Of a DNA stretch of 64,000 bases, positions 42,998 to 51,274 are shown in pieces. Within the stretch, counting starts at the first letter, position 1. The number at the start of each line of letters is the position of its first letter. The translations under genes and the position numbers were made by a program. The notes below the pieces were generated by a model, which saw only the letters and a list, made by a program, of their open reading frames with translations, had not been told where the DNA came from and did not search any database. The DNA comes from Eutrophocola sp964629325 (GTDB taxonomy: Bacteria > Pseudomonadota > Gammaproteobacteria > Pseudomonadales > Pseudohongiellaceae). The stretch covers positions 1 through 64,000 of the forward strand of contig CAZVSC010000011.1 in NCBI GenBank assembly GCA_964629325.1, written 5' to 3'.

Positions 42998-43960
42998 TCA
43001 GGGTTTCTCGGCAACGAAGATGGCGCGCAGAGGGGCGGGATAGCCCTCTATGGTGATGGCGGGATTGTCCTTGTCCAGTGCCTCGGGCAGGGATTCGAAG
43101 GTCATCCATTCCGTGGTGTGCTGCTCCTCGACGGTCGTCCTCGACACATTCACCAGCCGGATATGGCGAAACCCGGCTTTCTTCAGCCATTCATGCAGCG
43201 TATCGCAACTGGGCAGGAACCAGACGTTGGGCATGCGCGCGTAACGCCCCTGCGGCACCAGTGTCATGCCCTCCTCGCCTTCGATCACGAGGGTTTCCAG
43301 CACCAGTTCGCCGCCACGGCGCAGGCAGTCCTTCAGGCCATAAAGGTGGCCAAAAGGCGAGCGGCGATGGTAGAGCACACCCATGGAAAATACCGTATCG
43401 AAGGCATGCAGCTCGGCCGGCAGGTCCTCCAGGGCGAGGGGTGCAACAAAGACTGGCGGGGCTTGCAGGAAATGGCGGATGGCCCAGTACTGCATGGAGA
43501 ACAACAGGTGCGAGTCGACGCCCAGCACGAAGCGCGCGCCGGCACCCGCCATGCGCCAGCAGTGGTAACCGTTGCCGCATCCCACATCCAGCACGGTGCG
43601 GTTTGCCAGCGGAGAGATATGGTCTTTGAGGCGATCCCATTTCCAGTCCGAGCGCCACTCGGTCTCGATATCCATTCCGAACAACTCGAACGGCCCCTTG
43701 CGCCAGGGCTGCAGTTTCAGCAGGGACTGTTTCAGGGCCGCGCGCTGCGCATCACTGCACTGGCCGGGCTCACCGATACGCACGCCGTTGACCAGGTCGA
43801 AGGATGCGGGCTCCAGCAAGGGCAGCTCACGCAGGGCCTCGACCCAGCCGGGAAAATCGCCGTGCCTGAAATCGTTCAGGAAGTCCTTTGGCAGCGTGTC
43901 GATGATGCGCGACAGCTTCTTGTCGTCTTCCAGGAATGGTATGAGTTCGGAATAGTCCAC
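42998..43960 (-). CDS. cmoB: tRNA U34 carboxymethyltransferase
   Basis: A 320-residue SAM-fold enzyme that uses carboxy-SAM, made by CmoA, to convert ho5U34 into cmo5U34 in tRNAs. Family segments present: LQPWRKGPFELFGMDIETEW with the carboxy-SAM contact Lys and Trp, VLDVGCGNGYHCWRM, and FSMGVLYHRRSP. GTG 43960 has GGAGA six bases upstream. It follows cmoA by 12 bases and HIT-cmoA-cmoB appear to be one operon. Confidence 0.95.
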   Translation of the reverse strand: MDYSELIPFLEDDKKLSRIIDTLPKDFLNDFRHGDFPGWVEALRELPLLEPASFDLVNGVRIGEPGQCSDAQRAALKQSLLKLQPWRKGPFELFGMDIETEWRSDWKWDRLKDHISPLANRTVLDVGCGNGYHCWRMAGAGARFVLGVDSHLLFSMQYWAIRHFLQAPPVFVAPLALEDLPAELHAFDTVFSMGVLYHRRSPFGHLYGLKDCLRRGGELVLETLVIEGEEGMTLVPQGRYARMPNVWFLPSCDTLHEWLKKAGFRHIRLVNVSRTTVEEQHTTEWMTFESLPEALDKDNPAITIEGYPAPLRAIFVAEKP

Positions 43961-43972
43961 GGTGTCTCCGGG

Positions 43973-44704
43973 TCAGGCTGACTTGATCGCCACCATGGAG
44001 GCAAAGTTGAAACACTGGAACCAAACATCATATGCAAGGAACCCTGCATCCCGCAGTCTTCGTTCATGATCGGAAAGGGTCTCTGGAACCAATACTTTTT
44101 CCAGTGCCGCGCGCTTGCGGCTGATCTCCAGCCGCGAATACCCCTGCTGCTCCTTGAAGCGGTGATGCATCTCGATGAACAGGTCATTGAGCGCAGCGTC
44201 CTCGAAGCGGATCTTTTCCGAGAGTATCAGCATGCCGCCGGGCCTGAGGCCCTCAAAGATCTTTTTCATCAGGCCGTCGCGGGCGGCCGGAGCCACGAAC
44301 TGCAACGTGAAATTCATGACGACGACGGAGGCGTTCTCGATCGGTATCGACAGGATATCGCCGCATTCGATCGTTACCGGAATCGTCGCGCTGTCTGCGG
44401 CGACGGCTTCGCGGCAACCCTGGACCATGGCCTCTGAATTGTCGACACCGATGATTTCACAACCGTCCACGGTGATGCTGTGGCGCATGGACAGGCTCGC
44501 GGCGCCGAGTGAACAACCGAGGTCGTAGCAGCGTGTACCCGGTTGCGTGTATTCAGCCGCCAACGTGCCGATCATGGCGATGATGGTCGCGTAGCCCGGT
44601 ACCGAGCGGTTGATCATGTCCGGGAATACGGCCACGACCTTGTCGTCGAACACGAAATCGGTATGCGGCAGGCCGCTGGCGTAGAGGGTGTCTTTGGCGG
44701 ACAC
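43973..44704 (-). CDS. cmoA: carboxy-SAM synthase
   Basis: A 243-residue SAM-fold enzyme that makes carboxy-SAM from SAM and prephenate. CYDLGCSLGAASLSMRH is the cofactor loop, and FVFDDKVVAVFPDMINRSVPGY the typical N-terminus. GTG 44704; the HIT-family gene ends three bases upstream. Length agrees with E. coli CmoA (247). Confidence 0.95.
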   Translation of the reverse strand: MSAKDTLYASGLPHTDFVFDDKVVAVFPDMINRSVPGYATIIAMIGTLAAEYTQPGTRCYDLGCSLGAASLSMRHSITVDGCEIIGVDNSEAMVQGCREAVAADSATIPVTIECGDILSIPIENASVVVMNFTLQFVAPAARDGLMKKIFEGLRPGGMLILSEKIRFEDAALNDLFIEMHHRFKEQQGYSRLEISRKRAALEKVLVPETLSDHERRLRDAGFLAYDVWFQCFNFASMVAIKSA

Positions 44705-44707
44705 GGG

Positions 44708-45136
44708 TCAGTCCTGGCCGACCTGCGCTTCGGTATAACCTTTGGCGAGCAGCTGTTCGCGGATCTTCGCAGCGTGTGCCGCCAGGGATTCCTGGGAAAC
44801 CTCGCGGGAATTCCTGAAATCCATGTCCGCCGTGGTATCCATCGGCATGAGATGGATGTGGGTATGCGGCACTTCGATGCCGATGATGGACACGCCGATG
44901 CGCTTGCACGGCACCACCGCCTTGACTGCCTTCGCCACGCGCTGGCTCACTGTCATCAGATGGCGTGCCGTTGCCTCGGGCACGTCATCCCAGTGGTTCA
45001 CTTCCTCTTTCGGGATCACCATGCAGTGACCGTCCCGAATGGGCATGATGGTCATGATGGCGATGCACAGGTCGTCTTCCCAGACAAAATGGCCGGGAAT
45101 TTCCCGGGCTATTATTTTGGTAAATATGCTGGCCAC
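44708..45136 (-). CDS. HIT family hydrolase
   Basis: About 142 residues. The histidine triad is PHTHIHLMP near residues 97-105. The start is placed at GTG 45136 because AGGAA lies six bases upstream; a TTG 24 bases earlier would add eight residues. HIT proteins hydrolyse nucleoside phosphoramidates or dinucleotides. It is three bases from cmoA on the same strand, an arrangement I cannot explain functionally. Confidence 0.88.
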   Translation of the reverse strand: MASIFTKIIAREIPGHFVWEDDLCIAIMTIMPIRDGHCMVIPKEEVNHWDDVPEATARHLMTVSQRVAKAVKAVVPCKRIGVSIIGIEVPHTHIHLMPMDTTADMDFRNSREVSQESLAAHAAKIREQLLAKGYTEAQVGQD

Positions 45137-45204
45137 GGCAGTTTCCTGATGGTTGGACAAGGGCGACCGATTTTACAGGAAGGCCATACCAGCGTCATTG
45201 CTGT

Positions 45205-45678
45205 TTACTTGCGCTCGTCTATCGGCAGGGCCGTGGTGGAGATCACCTGCCGCAGCACGAAACTGGAATGCACGTCCGACACCCCCGGCAAGGGCGTGAT
45301 CTTGTTGAGCAGGAAATCCTGGTACTCCTCCATGTCCCTGACCAGCACCTTCACCTGGTAGTCCGCCGTCTGGCCGGTGATGAGGATGAGTTCCAGCACC
45401 TGCGGATATGCCTTCAGCGCCTTTTCGAATTGCTCGAAGCGATCCGGTGTATGCCGGTCCATGCGCACCTGGATGAGTGCCAGCATCTTCAGGCCCAGTT
45501 TCGAGCCGTTCACCAGCGCGACATACTTCTCGATCACCCCCTCTTCTTCCAGGTGCCTGACCCGACGCAGGCATGGCGAGGGAGACAATCCCACCCTTTC
45601 AGCCAGGTCCTGGTTGGACAGGCGACCATCAACCTGCAGGGCTCTTAAAATGTTGCGGTCGATACGGTCCAGATCCAT
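45205..45678 (-). CDS. Lrp/AsnC family transcriptional regulator
   Basis: A 157-residue protein: N-terminal helix-turn-helix (DRIDRNILRALQVDGRLSNQ, VGLSPSPCLRRVRHLEEEGV) and C-terminal RAM ligand domain (ITGQTADYQVKVLVRDMEEY). ATG 45678 has GGAG six bases upstream. It is divergent from leuA, so it may control leucine synthesis; Lrp proteins bind amino acids and regulate neighbouring genes. The gap between them holds the larger of the two 8-mer inverted-repeat elements. Confidence 0.93.
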   Translation of the reverse strand: MDLDRIDRNILRALQVDGRLSNQDLAERVGLSPSPCLRRVRHLEEEGVIEKYVALVNGSKLGLKMLALIQVRMDRHTPDRFEQFEKALKAYPQVLELILITGQTADYQVKVLVRDMEEYQDFLLNKITPLPGVSDVHSSFVLRQVISTTALPIDERK

Positions 45679-45681
45679 GAA

Positions 45682-46010
45682 AACTCCAAATGCCGATAAA
45701 GGGATAAACCGATAAAGCGTATGCATTCAGGCCAGGCTGCCTGGCCAAGCATCATTGTGTGCTAACCACTGCGCTTCGGAATATTCGAATACCTGAAATA
45801 TTTGATTACCGCTTTATCCCTTTATCCCTTTATCGGTTTATCCCTTTATCAAAAGCCATATTTATAGCATCAAATTGTAATTAATCAATATTTTATATTA
45901 TTTTATGCCATATCTAAGCGTCTTATAGCTATTTTCGCAATTTATTACCGGCCCGACTCCTGTACACTACGCGCTCTGTCAATCACTGGACGGAATAACC
46001 GAGGAAGACC
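45682..46010. promoter_or_regulatory. lrp-like/leuA divergent regulatory gap
   Basis: A 329-base gap. From left to right it holds the 8-mer inverted element (45695-45850) with a palindrome at 45730-45746 inside it, then an AT-rich stretch (about 45855-45950) of a kind favoured by Lrp-type proteins, then TACACT at 45962-45967 as a possible -10 for leuA. No leucine-rich leader peptide was found, so the leuA attenuator of enterics appears to be absent. Confidence 0.5.
45695..45850. repeat. 8-mer inverted-repeat element in the lrp/leuA divergent gap
   Basis: Left arm: GATAAA at 45695, 45703 and 45711, exactly 8 bases apart. Right arm: TTTATC at 45813, 45821, 45829, 45837 and 45845, also 8 apart. 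Between arms are 96 bases containing the palindrome GGCCAGGC-T-GCCTGGCC (45730-45746). Same layout as 13085-13213, including the inner GCG edge of the left arm. Confidence 0.85.
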
Positions 46011-47681
46011 GTGAACCGATACGACCACAGCAAGTACAAGGCATTCACCCCCGTTGCCCTGCCCGACCGCACCTGGCCGGACAAGGTGATCACGCAAGCG
46101 CCGACCTGGTGCAGCGTAGACCTGCGGGACGGCAACCAGGCCCTGATCGAGCCCATGTCCGTCGCCCAGAAACGGAAGCTGTGGGAATTGCTGGTGGACG
46201 TCGGTTTCAAGGAAATAGAAATCGGGTTCCCGGCAGCCTCCCAGCCTGACTACGACTTCGTGCGCTGGCTCATCGAAGAGAACAAGATTCCCGACGACGT
46301 CACCGTGCAGGTCCTGACCCAGGCACGCAAGCACCTGATCGACCGCACCTATGAAGCATTGAAGGGTGCCAGGCGCGCCATCATCCACATGTACAACTCG
46401 ACATCGATCGTGCAGCGCGAACATGTCTTCAAGCTGGACAAGCAGGGCATCATCGATATTGCGGTCAATGGTGCGAAGGAAGTGCTTGCGGGCGCCAGGA
46501 ATGCTCCGGAAACGGACTGGCGCTTCCAGTATTCCCCGGAAAGTTTTACCGGCACCGAGATGGAATTCGCCGTGGAGATCTGCGACGCCGTGAACGATGT
46601 CTGGCAGCCGACTCCGGACAAGAAGGTGATCATCAACCTGCCGTCAACCGTGGAAATGGCAACCCCCAACGTCTATGCCGACCAGATCGAGTGGTTCAGC
46701 CGCCAGGTGAAATACCGCGACGCCATCATCCTCAGTCTGCACACGCACAACGACCGCGGCTGCGGAGTGGCTGCTTCCGAACTGGCGTTGATGGCCGGTG
46801 CCGAGCGCGTCGAGGGCACCCTCATGGGCAACGGAGAACGCACCGGCAATCTCGATGTCATCGTCATGGCCATGAACATGTACAGCCAGGGCGTCGATCC
46901 GAAACTGGATTTCAGCGACATGGACCGCATCTGCACTGTGGTCAAGGAATGCACACAGATCGATGTGCACCCGCGCCACCCCTATGCAGGAAGACTGGTA
47001 TTTACAGCGTTTTCCGGCTCCCACCAGGATGCCATCAAGAAATGCCTGGACAACTACCACGAGGGCGACACCTGGAATATCGCGTATCTGCCCATCGATC
47101 CGCGTGATATCGGCCGCACCTACGAAGACGTCGTTCGCGTCAACAGCCAGTCGGGCAAGGGCGGAGTCGCCTACGTCATGGATTCAAAGTACGGCTTCCA
47201 GTTGCCGCGCTGGCTGCAGATCGAGTTCAGCCGCATCGTTCAGAAAGCTGCCGAAGACAGCGGCCAGGAAATCACGCCGGAACAGATCTGGGAGCTCTTC
47301 CGCAAGCAATACCTGGAGCTGCCTTCCCCGCTGCTCCTGAAAACCTTCACCATCGAGAAAGCCGGCCATGAAACCATCAAGGGCTCCATCGAACTGGAAG
47401 GCCAGATATTCGAGATCAGCGGCAAAGGCGCCGGCATGCTCGAGGCATTCGTCGATGCCCTGGAGTCCACCTTTGGCATGGACCTGCAGATTCTCGAGTA
47501 CGGTGAGCACGCGCTGAGCCAGAGCTCCAGTGCCGACGCCGTGACCTACCTGCAACTGAAGTACGACGGCCGCCGTTATACCGGCATTGCCATCGACGAG
47601 GACATCGTCACTTCTTCCGTCAATGCACTGCTCAATGCAGTCAGCCAGGTCCTGCACGTCCGTCGCAAGGAAGCCGCCTGA
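46011..47681 (+). CDS. leuA: 2-isopropylmalate synthase
   Basis: A 556-residue enzyme that joins acetyl-CoA and 2-ketoisovalerate in the first leucine-specific step. The HMGL-like TIM barrel has VDLRDGNQAL and HTHNDRGC (metal ligands); the C-terminal LeuA regulatory domain is present (about 440-550). Length and sequence match the longer LeuA2 type of many proteobacteria and actinobacteria, not the E. coli form. GTG 46011 is preceded by GAGGA at a good distance. Isolated from other leu genes. An Lrp-type regulator is divergent. Confidence 0.95.
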   Translation: MNRYDHSKYKAFTPVALPDRTWPDKVITQAPTWCSVDLRDGNQALIEPMSVAQKRKLWELLVDVGFKEIEIGFPAASQPDYDFVRWLIEENKIPDDVTVQVLTQARKHLIDRTYEALKGARRAIIHMYNSTSIVQREHVFKLDKQGIIDIAVNGAKEVLAGARNAPETDWRFQYSPESFTGTEMEFAVEICDAVNDVWQPTPDKKVIINLPSTVEMATPNVYADQIEWFSRQVKYRDAIILSLHTHNDRGCGVAASELALMAGAERVEGTLMGNGERTGNLDVIVMAMNMYSQGVDPKLDFSDMDRICTVVKECTQIDVHPRHPYAGRLVFTAFSGSHQDAIKKCLDNYHEGDTWNIAYLPIDPRDIGRTYEDVVRVNSQSGKGGVAYVMDSKYGFQLPRWLQIEFSRIVQKAAEDSGQEITPEQIWELFRKQYLELPSPLLLKTFTIEKAGHETIKGSIELEGQIFEISGKGAGMLEAFVDALESTFGMDLQILEYGEHALSQSSSADAVTYLQLKYDGRRYTGIAIDEDIVTSSVNALLNAVSQVLHVRRKEAA

Positions 47682-47689
47682 CACAAACC

Positions 47690-47720
47690 GGCAGGTGAAG
47701 GGATGGTTTCTTCACCTGCC
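47690..47720. other. long perfect stem-loop after leuA
   Basis: GGCAGGTGAAG (47690-47700) pairs perfectly with CTTCACCTGCC (47710-47720) around nine bases, starting eight bases past the leuA stop. There is no T-tract, so it is either a Rho-assisted or RNA-stabilising 3' structure or a protein site. Confidence 0.7.
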
Positions 47721-47878
47721 AGTTCACTTGCACAAGCCCCCTTCGGGTTTCACCCCGGCAATTAATCTTTATCACCTCAATATTATTGAGCGCATAGTGG
47801 CTTTGACTTACTATTTCGCTTATTCGCGGTTCGCGTGAAGTTCCTTCCTGGTTGGTCACTCCAGGCGGGAATCATCCT

Positions 47879-48145
47879 GTGAATGACATCTATTACGACG
47901 ACTGGCAACAGGCTTTCATGGAAGCTGCAGTACCCGACAGCACCCAACTTTTGAAATTACTGGCGACCCCCATGCCATTCGGGAAGTATGCGGGCAGAAT
48001 GATCATCGACCTGCCGGAAGCCTATCTGTTGTGGTTCCAGCGCAAAGGTTTCCCCAAGGGCGAAATCGGCGAATTATTGGCACTTTCACTCGAAATATCG
48101 GTATCAGGCAGCAGAAGTCTGGTCAAATCCCTGAAAAATGGCTGA
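47879..48145 (+). CDS. DUF3820 family protein
   Basis: About 88 residues. MPFGKYAGRMIIDLPEAYLL plus WFQRKGFPKGEIGELL is the DUF3820 (PF12843) core, a small family once described as quorum-sensing-regulated virulence factor; function unknown. GTG 47879 is chosen, with GGCGGGA upstream; ATG 47918 is an alternative. The 3' end overlaps the following metalloprotease gene by eight bases, so they are coupled. Confidence 0.78.
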   Translation: MNDIYYDDWQQAFMEAAVPDSTQLLKLLATPMPFGKYAGRMIIDLPEAYLLWFQRKGFPKGEIGELLALSLEISVSGSRSLVKSLKNG

Positions 48146-48848
48146 TATCTGCAACCTAAAATCCACTTATCCATTTGATTTCGAAGTACACCGCTCGAAA
48201 CGTAAATCTCTCATGCTTTTTATCAAAGGTGGGAAAGTTGAGGTAAGAGCGCCCCGTTTTGCCTCGTCCAAGTGGATAAATGAGTTCGTTTATTCGCAGA
48301 AAGAATGGATTCTTGGGGAGATTGCCCGGCAACGCCGCCATTTTCGCCAGCGCCTGGTCATCGCCGATGGCCGCGAAATCACCTTCCTCGGCCGTCCGCG
48401 AACCATCGTCGTCCTGGTGGGACCGCAACAGGAAGTGCGCGCCACACGGGATTTCCTGTTCATCTACACGCGCAAGAACACCCCGGAAAAAATCGAAAAG
48501 TTGTTCTATGGCTGGCTGAAGGATAAGGCCCGTGAATACATGACGGTGGAGACGTTCAAGGTAGCAAGGCTGCTTGGCCTCAGGCACAAGCTCAAGGATG
48601 TGTCTTACCGCAAGACAAAATCCAAATGGGGCCACTGCTGCCAGGACGGCACCATACAGTTCAACTTCCTTGCCATGATGGCGCCGCGCGAGGTGATCAA
48701 CTATCTCATCGTGCACGAATGCAGCCATCTTAAATACATGGATCATTCGAAGCGGTTCTGGGCCGTCGTGGAAAGCATCTGTCCGGACTACCGGGAGCAC
48801 CGTGAATGGCTTGCCGATAACGGTCACCGGTTCTGGAGCCAGATTTAG
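48138..48848 (+). CDS. YgjP-like M48-type metallopeptidase
   Basis: A 236-residue protein of the YgjP/DUF45 family. The zinc motif is HECSHLKYMDHSKRFW (HExxH plus later His), preceded by SKWGHCC. Family members are intracellular and of unknown substrate; some are linked to SprT/WLM proteases. Its N-terminus (about 60 residues) is the usual basic beta region. Coupled to the DUF3820 gene. Its TAG stop (48846-48848) lies in the left arm of the 7-mer element at 48845-48922. Confidence 0.88.
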   Translation: MADICNLKSTYPFDFEVHRSKRKSLMLFIKGGKVEVRAPRFASSKWINEFVYSQKEWILGEIARQRRHFRQRLVIADGREITFLGRPRTIVVLVGPQQEVRATRDFLFIYTRKNTPEKIEKLFYGWLKDKAREYMTVETFKVARLLGLRHKLKDVSYRKTKSKWGHCCQDGTIQFNFLAMMAPREVINYLIVHECSHLKYMDHSKRFWAVVESICPDYREHREWLADNGHRFWSQI

Positions 48849-48922
48849 CAGCTGAACGCTGCTTATGCTGAAAGCCCAAAACTGTTCAGTGACTTTGCGT
48901 TAGCTTTTAGTCTTCAGCATTT
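48845..48922. repeat. 7-mer inverted array between two convergent genes
   Basis: Left arm: TTAGCAG (48845), CTGAACG (48852), CTGCTTATG (48859, two bases longer), CTGAAAG (48868). Right arm in opposite orientation: AGCTTTT (48902), AGTCTTC (48909), AGCATTT (48916), which read CTGAAGA/CTAAAAG on the other strand. Stop codons of both flanking genes (48846-48848 and 48914-48916) fall inside the arms. Confidence 0.7.
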
Positions 48923-49600
48923 CTCGAAGACAAGATCCCAGACGCCATGGCCCAGGCGCCGCCCGCGGCGTTCGAATTTCGTTTCCACCCGTTCATGCAC
49001 TTCCGCAAAACAACCAGCTCCCGCCAGGTTGTGAAAGCGTGGTGATGCCGACATGACCGCCATCATCTGTTCGGCATAATTTTCCCAGTCCGTGGCCAGG
49101 TGCAATAGGCCGCCCTGTCTTAACTTCCGGGCCAATGCCTCCACAAAAGGAGCCTGGATCATACGGCGCTTGTGGTGGCGCTTCTTGTGCCAGGGATCCG
49201 GGAAGAAAATCTGGATGCGGTCGAGACTGTTGTCGGCAAAGCAGTTTGCCAGCACCTGCACGGCATCGCCCTGCATGACGCGCAGGTTCGTTATGTTTTT
49301 ATCACGTATTTCCCGCAGCAGCGTGCCAATGCCGGGCGGATGCACATCGATGCCGATATAGTCCCGCTCCGGGTGCTGCAGCGCCATCGCGGCCAGGGAA
49401 TCGCCCATGCCGAAACCGATCTCGAAGACCAGTTCGGCATTGCGGCCAAACACGGCCTGCCTGTCGATCAGGCCCGCATCATTAGCCAGTCCATACATGG
49501 GCCACAGGGTCTCCATTGCCTGCTGCTGCGACGGCGTCAGGCGCCCACCGCGCACGACATAGCTTTTGATCGCTCTGTGTGACGGTTCCTGCTGAGTCAT
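48914..49600 (-). CDS. trmB: tRNA (guanine-N7-)-methyltransferase
   Basis: A 228-residue SAM enzyme that makes m7G46 in tRNA. Motifs: EIGFGMGDSLAAMA, DVHPPGIGTLL, FFPDPWHKKRHHKRRMIQ, which is the family fingerprint. ATG 49600 overlaps the stop of the DUF423 gene (ATGA), giving the expected N-terminus TQQEPSHRAIKSYVVRGGRL. The stop lies in the right arm of the 7-mer array at 48845-48922. Confidence 0.95.
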   Translation of the reverse strand: MTQQEPSHRAIKSYVVRGGRLTPSQQQAMETLWPMYGLANDAGLIDRQAVFGRNAELVFEIGFGMGDSLAAMALQHPERDYIGIDVHPPGIGTLLREIRDKNITNLRVMQGDAVQVLANCFADNSLDRIQIFFPDPWHKKRHHKRRMIQAPFVEALARKLRQGGLLHLATDWENYAEQMMAVMSASPRFHNLAGAGCFAEVHERVETKFERRGRRLGHGVWDLVFEKC

Positions 49601-49968
49601 TGGCGGTTCCAGACTGCCATGGCCAACAGCCACCACCCGCCCAGGTAGGCCAGGCCGCCGGCGGGCGTGATCATGCCCAGCCAGCCGGTACCGGTGACAG
49701 CCAGTAAATACAGGCTGCCGCTGAACAGGATGTTGCCGGCCAGGAACATCTGCGCGCTGCCGTACAGTATTTTTGCCCTGCCGCCATGCTCGATCAGCAG
49801 CCCCGTTCCCAGCAGCGCCAGGGTATGGAACATGTGGTACTGCACGCCGGTTTGCCAGGTCTCAATACGCGCCGGTGACAGAAAGGTTTCAAGACCGTGG
49901 GCACCGAATGCGCCCAGCAATACAACCAGGAATCCATTTATCGCCGCCAGCACGAGAACACGATTCAT
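49597..49968 (-). CDS. DUF423 membrane protein (YgdD-like)
   Basis: A 123-residue protein with four helices. GAFGAHGLE and YHMFHTLALL are the hallmark DUF423 motifs, with the invariant His residues. Function unknown. Coupled to trmB by a four-base overlap. It lies downstream of the rpoH terminator, so it needs its own promoter in the 20-30 bases before the start or low read-through. Confidence 0.9.
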   Translation of the reverse strand: MNRVLVLAAINGFLVVLLGAFGAHGLETFLSPARIETWQTGVQYHMFHTLALLGTGLLIEHGGRAKILYGSAQMFLAGNILFSGSLYLLAVTGTGWLGMITPAGGLAYLGGWWLLAMAVWNRQ

Positions 49969-49991
49969 TGATAAAAAACTCCGGTATAAAC

Positions 49992-50020
49992 AAAAAAGCC
50001 GCCTGATAGGCGGCTTTTAT
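49992..50020 (-). terminator. Rho-independent terminator after rpoH
   Basis: Stem AAGCCGCCT (49996-50004) and AGGCGGCTT (50008-50016) with a 3-base loop; six A before and TTTT after make it active in both directions. In the minus direction it follows rpoH. Confidence 0.85.
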
Positions 50021-50037
50021 AAATGTCGTGGAAAAGA

Positions 50038-50065
50038 GTCTCTTGCCTCTTTCCTCTTGGCTCTG
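50038..50065. repeat. 7-mer array at the 3' end of rpoH
   Basis: GTCTCTT, GCCTCTT, TCCTCTT, GGCTCTG at exact 7-base steps. It ends five bases before the rpoH stop and lies between that stop and the terminator. Single-armed. Confidence 0.65.
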
Positions 50066-50069
50066 GCCG

Positions 50070-50990
50070 TCAGGCCTGCATGACAGCCTTGACCTTGTTC
50101 ATGGCGTTTTTCTCCAGCTGGCGAATGCGCTCAGCGGATACACCGTATTCGTCGGCCAGTTCATGCAGGGTCGCCTTGTTGTCGTTCAGCCAGCGGCGTT
50201 GCAGGATATCCCGGCTTCTTTCATCCAGGTTTTCCAGGGCGACGTACAGGCCGTCAGTGGAGGTCTTTTCATAATCTTCGGCTTCCACCATCCGTGCCGG
50301 GTCGTAGCGCACGTCTTCGAGGTACTGTGAAGGAGCCTGGTAGGCTTCTTCGTCGTCGGCATCGGCGGCGCCGTCGAACGACGCGTCATAGGCGCCCATG
50401 CGGCCTTCCATCTGCATGACGGTGGCGGCATCCACGCCCAGGTCTTCGGCGATCGCGTCCACCTCTTCCTGGCTCATCCAGCCTAAGCGCTTCTTGGAAC
50501 CGCGCAGGTTGAAGAAGAGCTTGCGCTGCGCCTTGGTGGTGGCCACTTTGACGATGCGCCAGTTGCGCAGGATGAATTCGTGCATTTCGGCCTTGATCCA
50601 GTGCACGGCAAAGGACACCAGGCGCACACCCACTTCCGGGTTGAAGCGCTTGACGGCCTTCATCAGGCCCACGTTGCCTTCCTGGATAAGGTCCGCCTCA
50701 CTCAGGCCATAACCGGAATAGGTCTTGGCCATGTGGACAACGAAACGGAGGTGAGCAAGCACTAACTTACGTGCTGCATCAAGGTTATCCTCGTAGTAGT
50801 ACTGGTTGGCCAGTTCCAGCTCTTCCTCGGCCGTGAGCACGGCAATACCGTTCACCGCGGTGATATAGGCGTTAAGGTCACGCCCCGGCACCATGGTGTC
50901 GATAACCTGAAGGTCTTTTCCTGTGCTGTTTTCCAGTGACATAAGTCCAGTATTTCTCTGTGTTTCAGCGCTATTGGTGTATGTAGTCAT
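50070..50990 (-). CDS. rpoH: RNA polymerase sigma-32 factor
   Basis: About 306 residues. Region 2 has DLIQEGNVGLMKAVKRFNPE and the -10 recognition segment VRLVSFAVHWIKAEMHEFIL; the RpoH box QRKLFFNLR is present, which separates it from other sigma-70 group proteins; region 4 ends YGVSAERIRQLEKNAMNKV. It directs heat-shock transcription. ATG 50990 has AGG seven bases upstream; ATG 50942 (MSLENSTGKD) gives a length nearer to E. coli RpoH and is equally possible. No ftsX/ftsE genes, the usual neighbours, are present. Confidence 0.95.
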   Translation of the reverse strand: MTTYTNSAETQRNTGLMSLENSTGKDLQVIDTMVPGRDLNAYITAVNGIAVLTAEEELELANQYYYEDNLDAARKLVLAHLRFVVHMAKTYSGYGLSEADLIQEGNVGLMKAVKRFNPEVGVRLVSFAVHWIKAEMHEFILRNWRIVKVATTKAQRKLFFNLRGSKKRLGWMSQEEVDAIAEDLGVDAATVMQMEGRMGAYDASFDGAADADDEEAYQAPSQYLEDVRYDPARMVEAEDYEKTSTDGLYVALENLDERSRDILQRRWLNDNKATLHELADEYGVSAERIRQLEKNAMNKVKAVMQA

Positions 50991-51274
50991 AGTATACCTA
51001 ACGCCGTAGCCGGCGGATTCTATCATCTATTGACTTAGACAGCCAAGTCCTGGAAATGTTCTGATATTTTTGAAAAGTCTTTGTTTTTCAGGCAGTTACT
51101 GAGCAAATTTGCTGCCTTTTTAACGTTCTTTACCAATATAGGTGCAATCGGCATTTTTTCAAGTCTTTTTGCCACAGAAAGCTGGAAAACCGGGCCTTTC
51201 CTGTCCATCATGCTTGCCGTCCATTAACCGCCATCAAGGCTCTCTCATAACGATATTTTTACCAGGAACACAGC
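50991..51274. promoter_or_regulatory. rpoH/nitroreductase divergent gap
   Basis: An AT-rich stretch without a gene. It must hold promoters for both flanking genes. TAGAAT on the minus strand (51017-51022) may be a -10 for rpoH; no confident -35 partner was found. No RNA thermometer structure was evident by eye. Confidence 0.35.
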
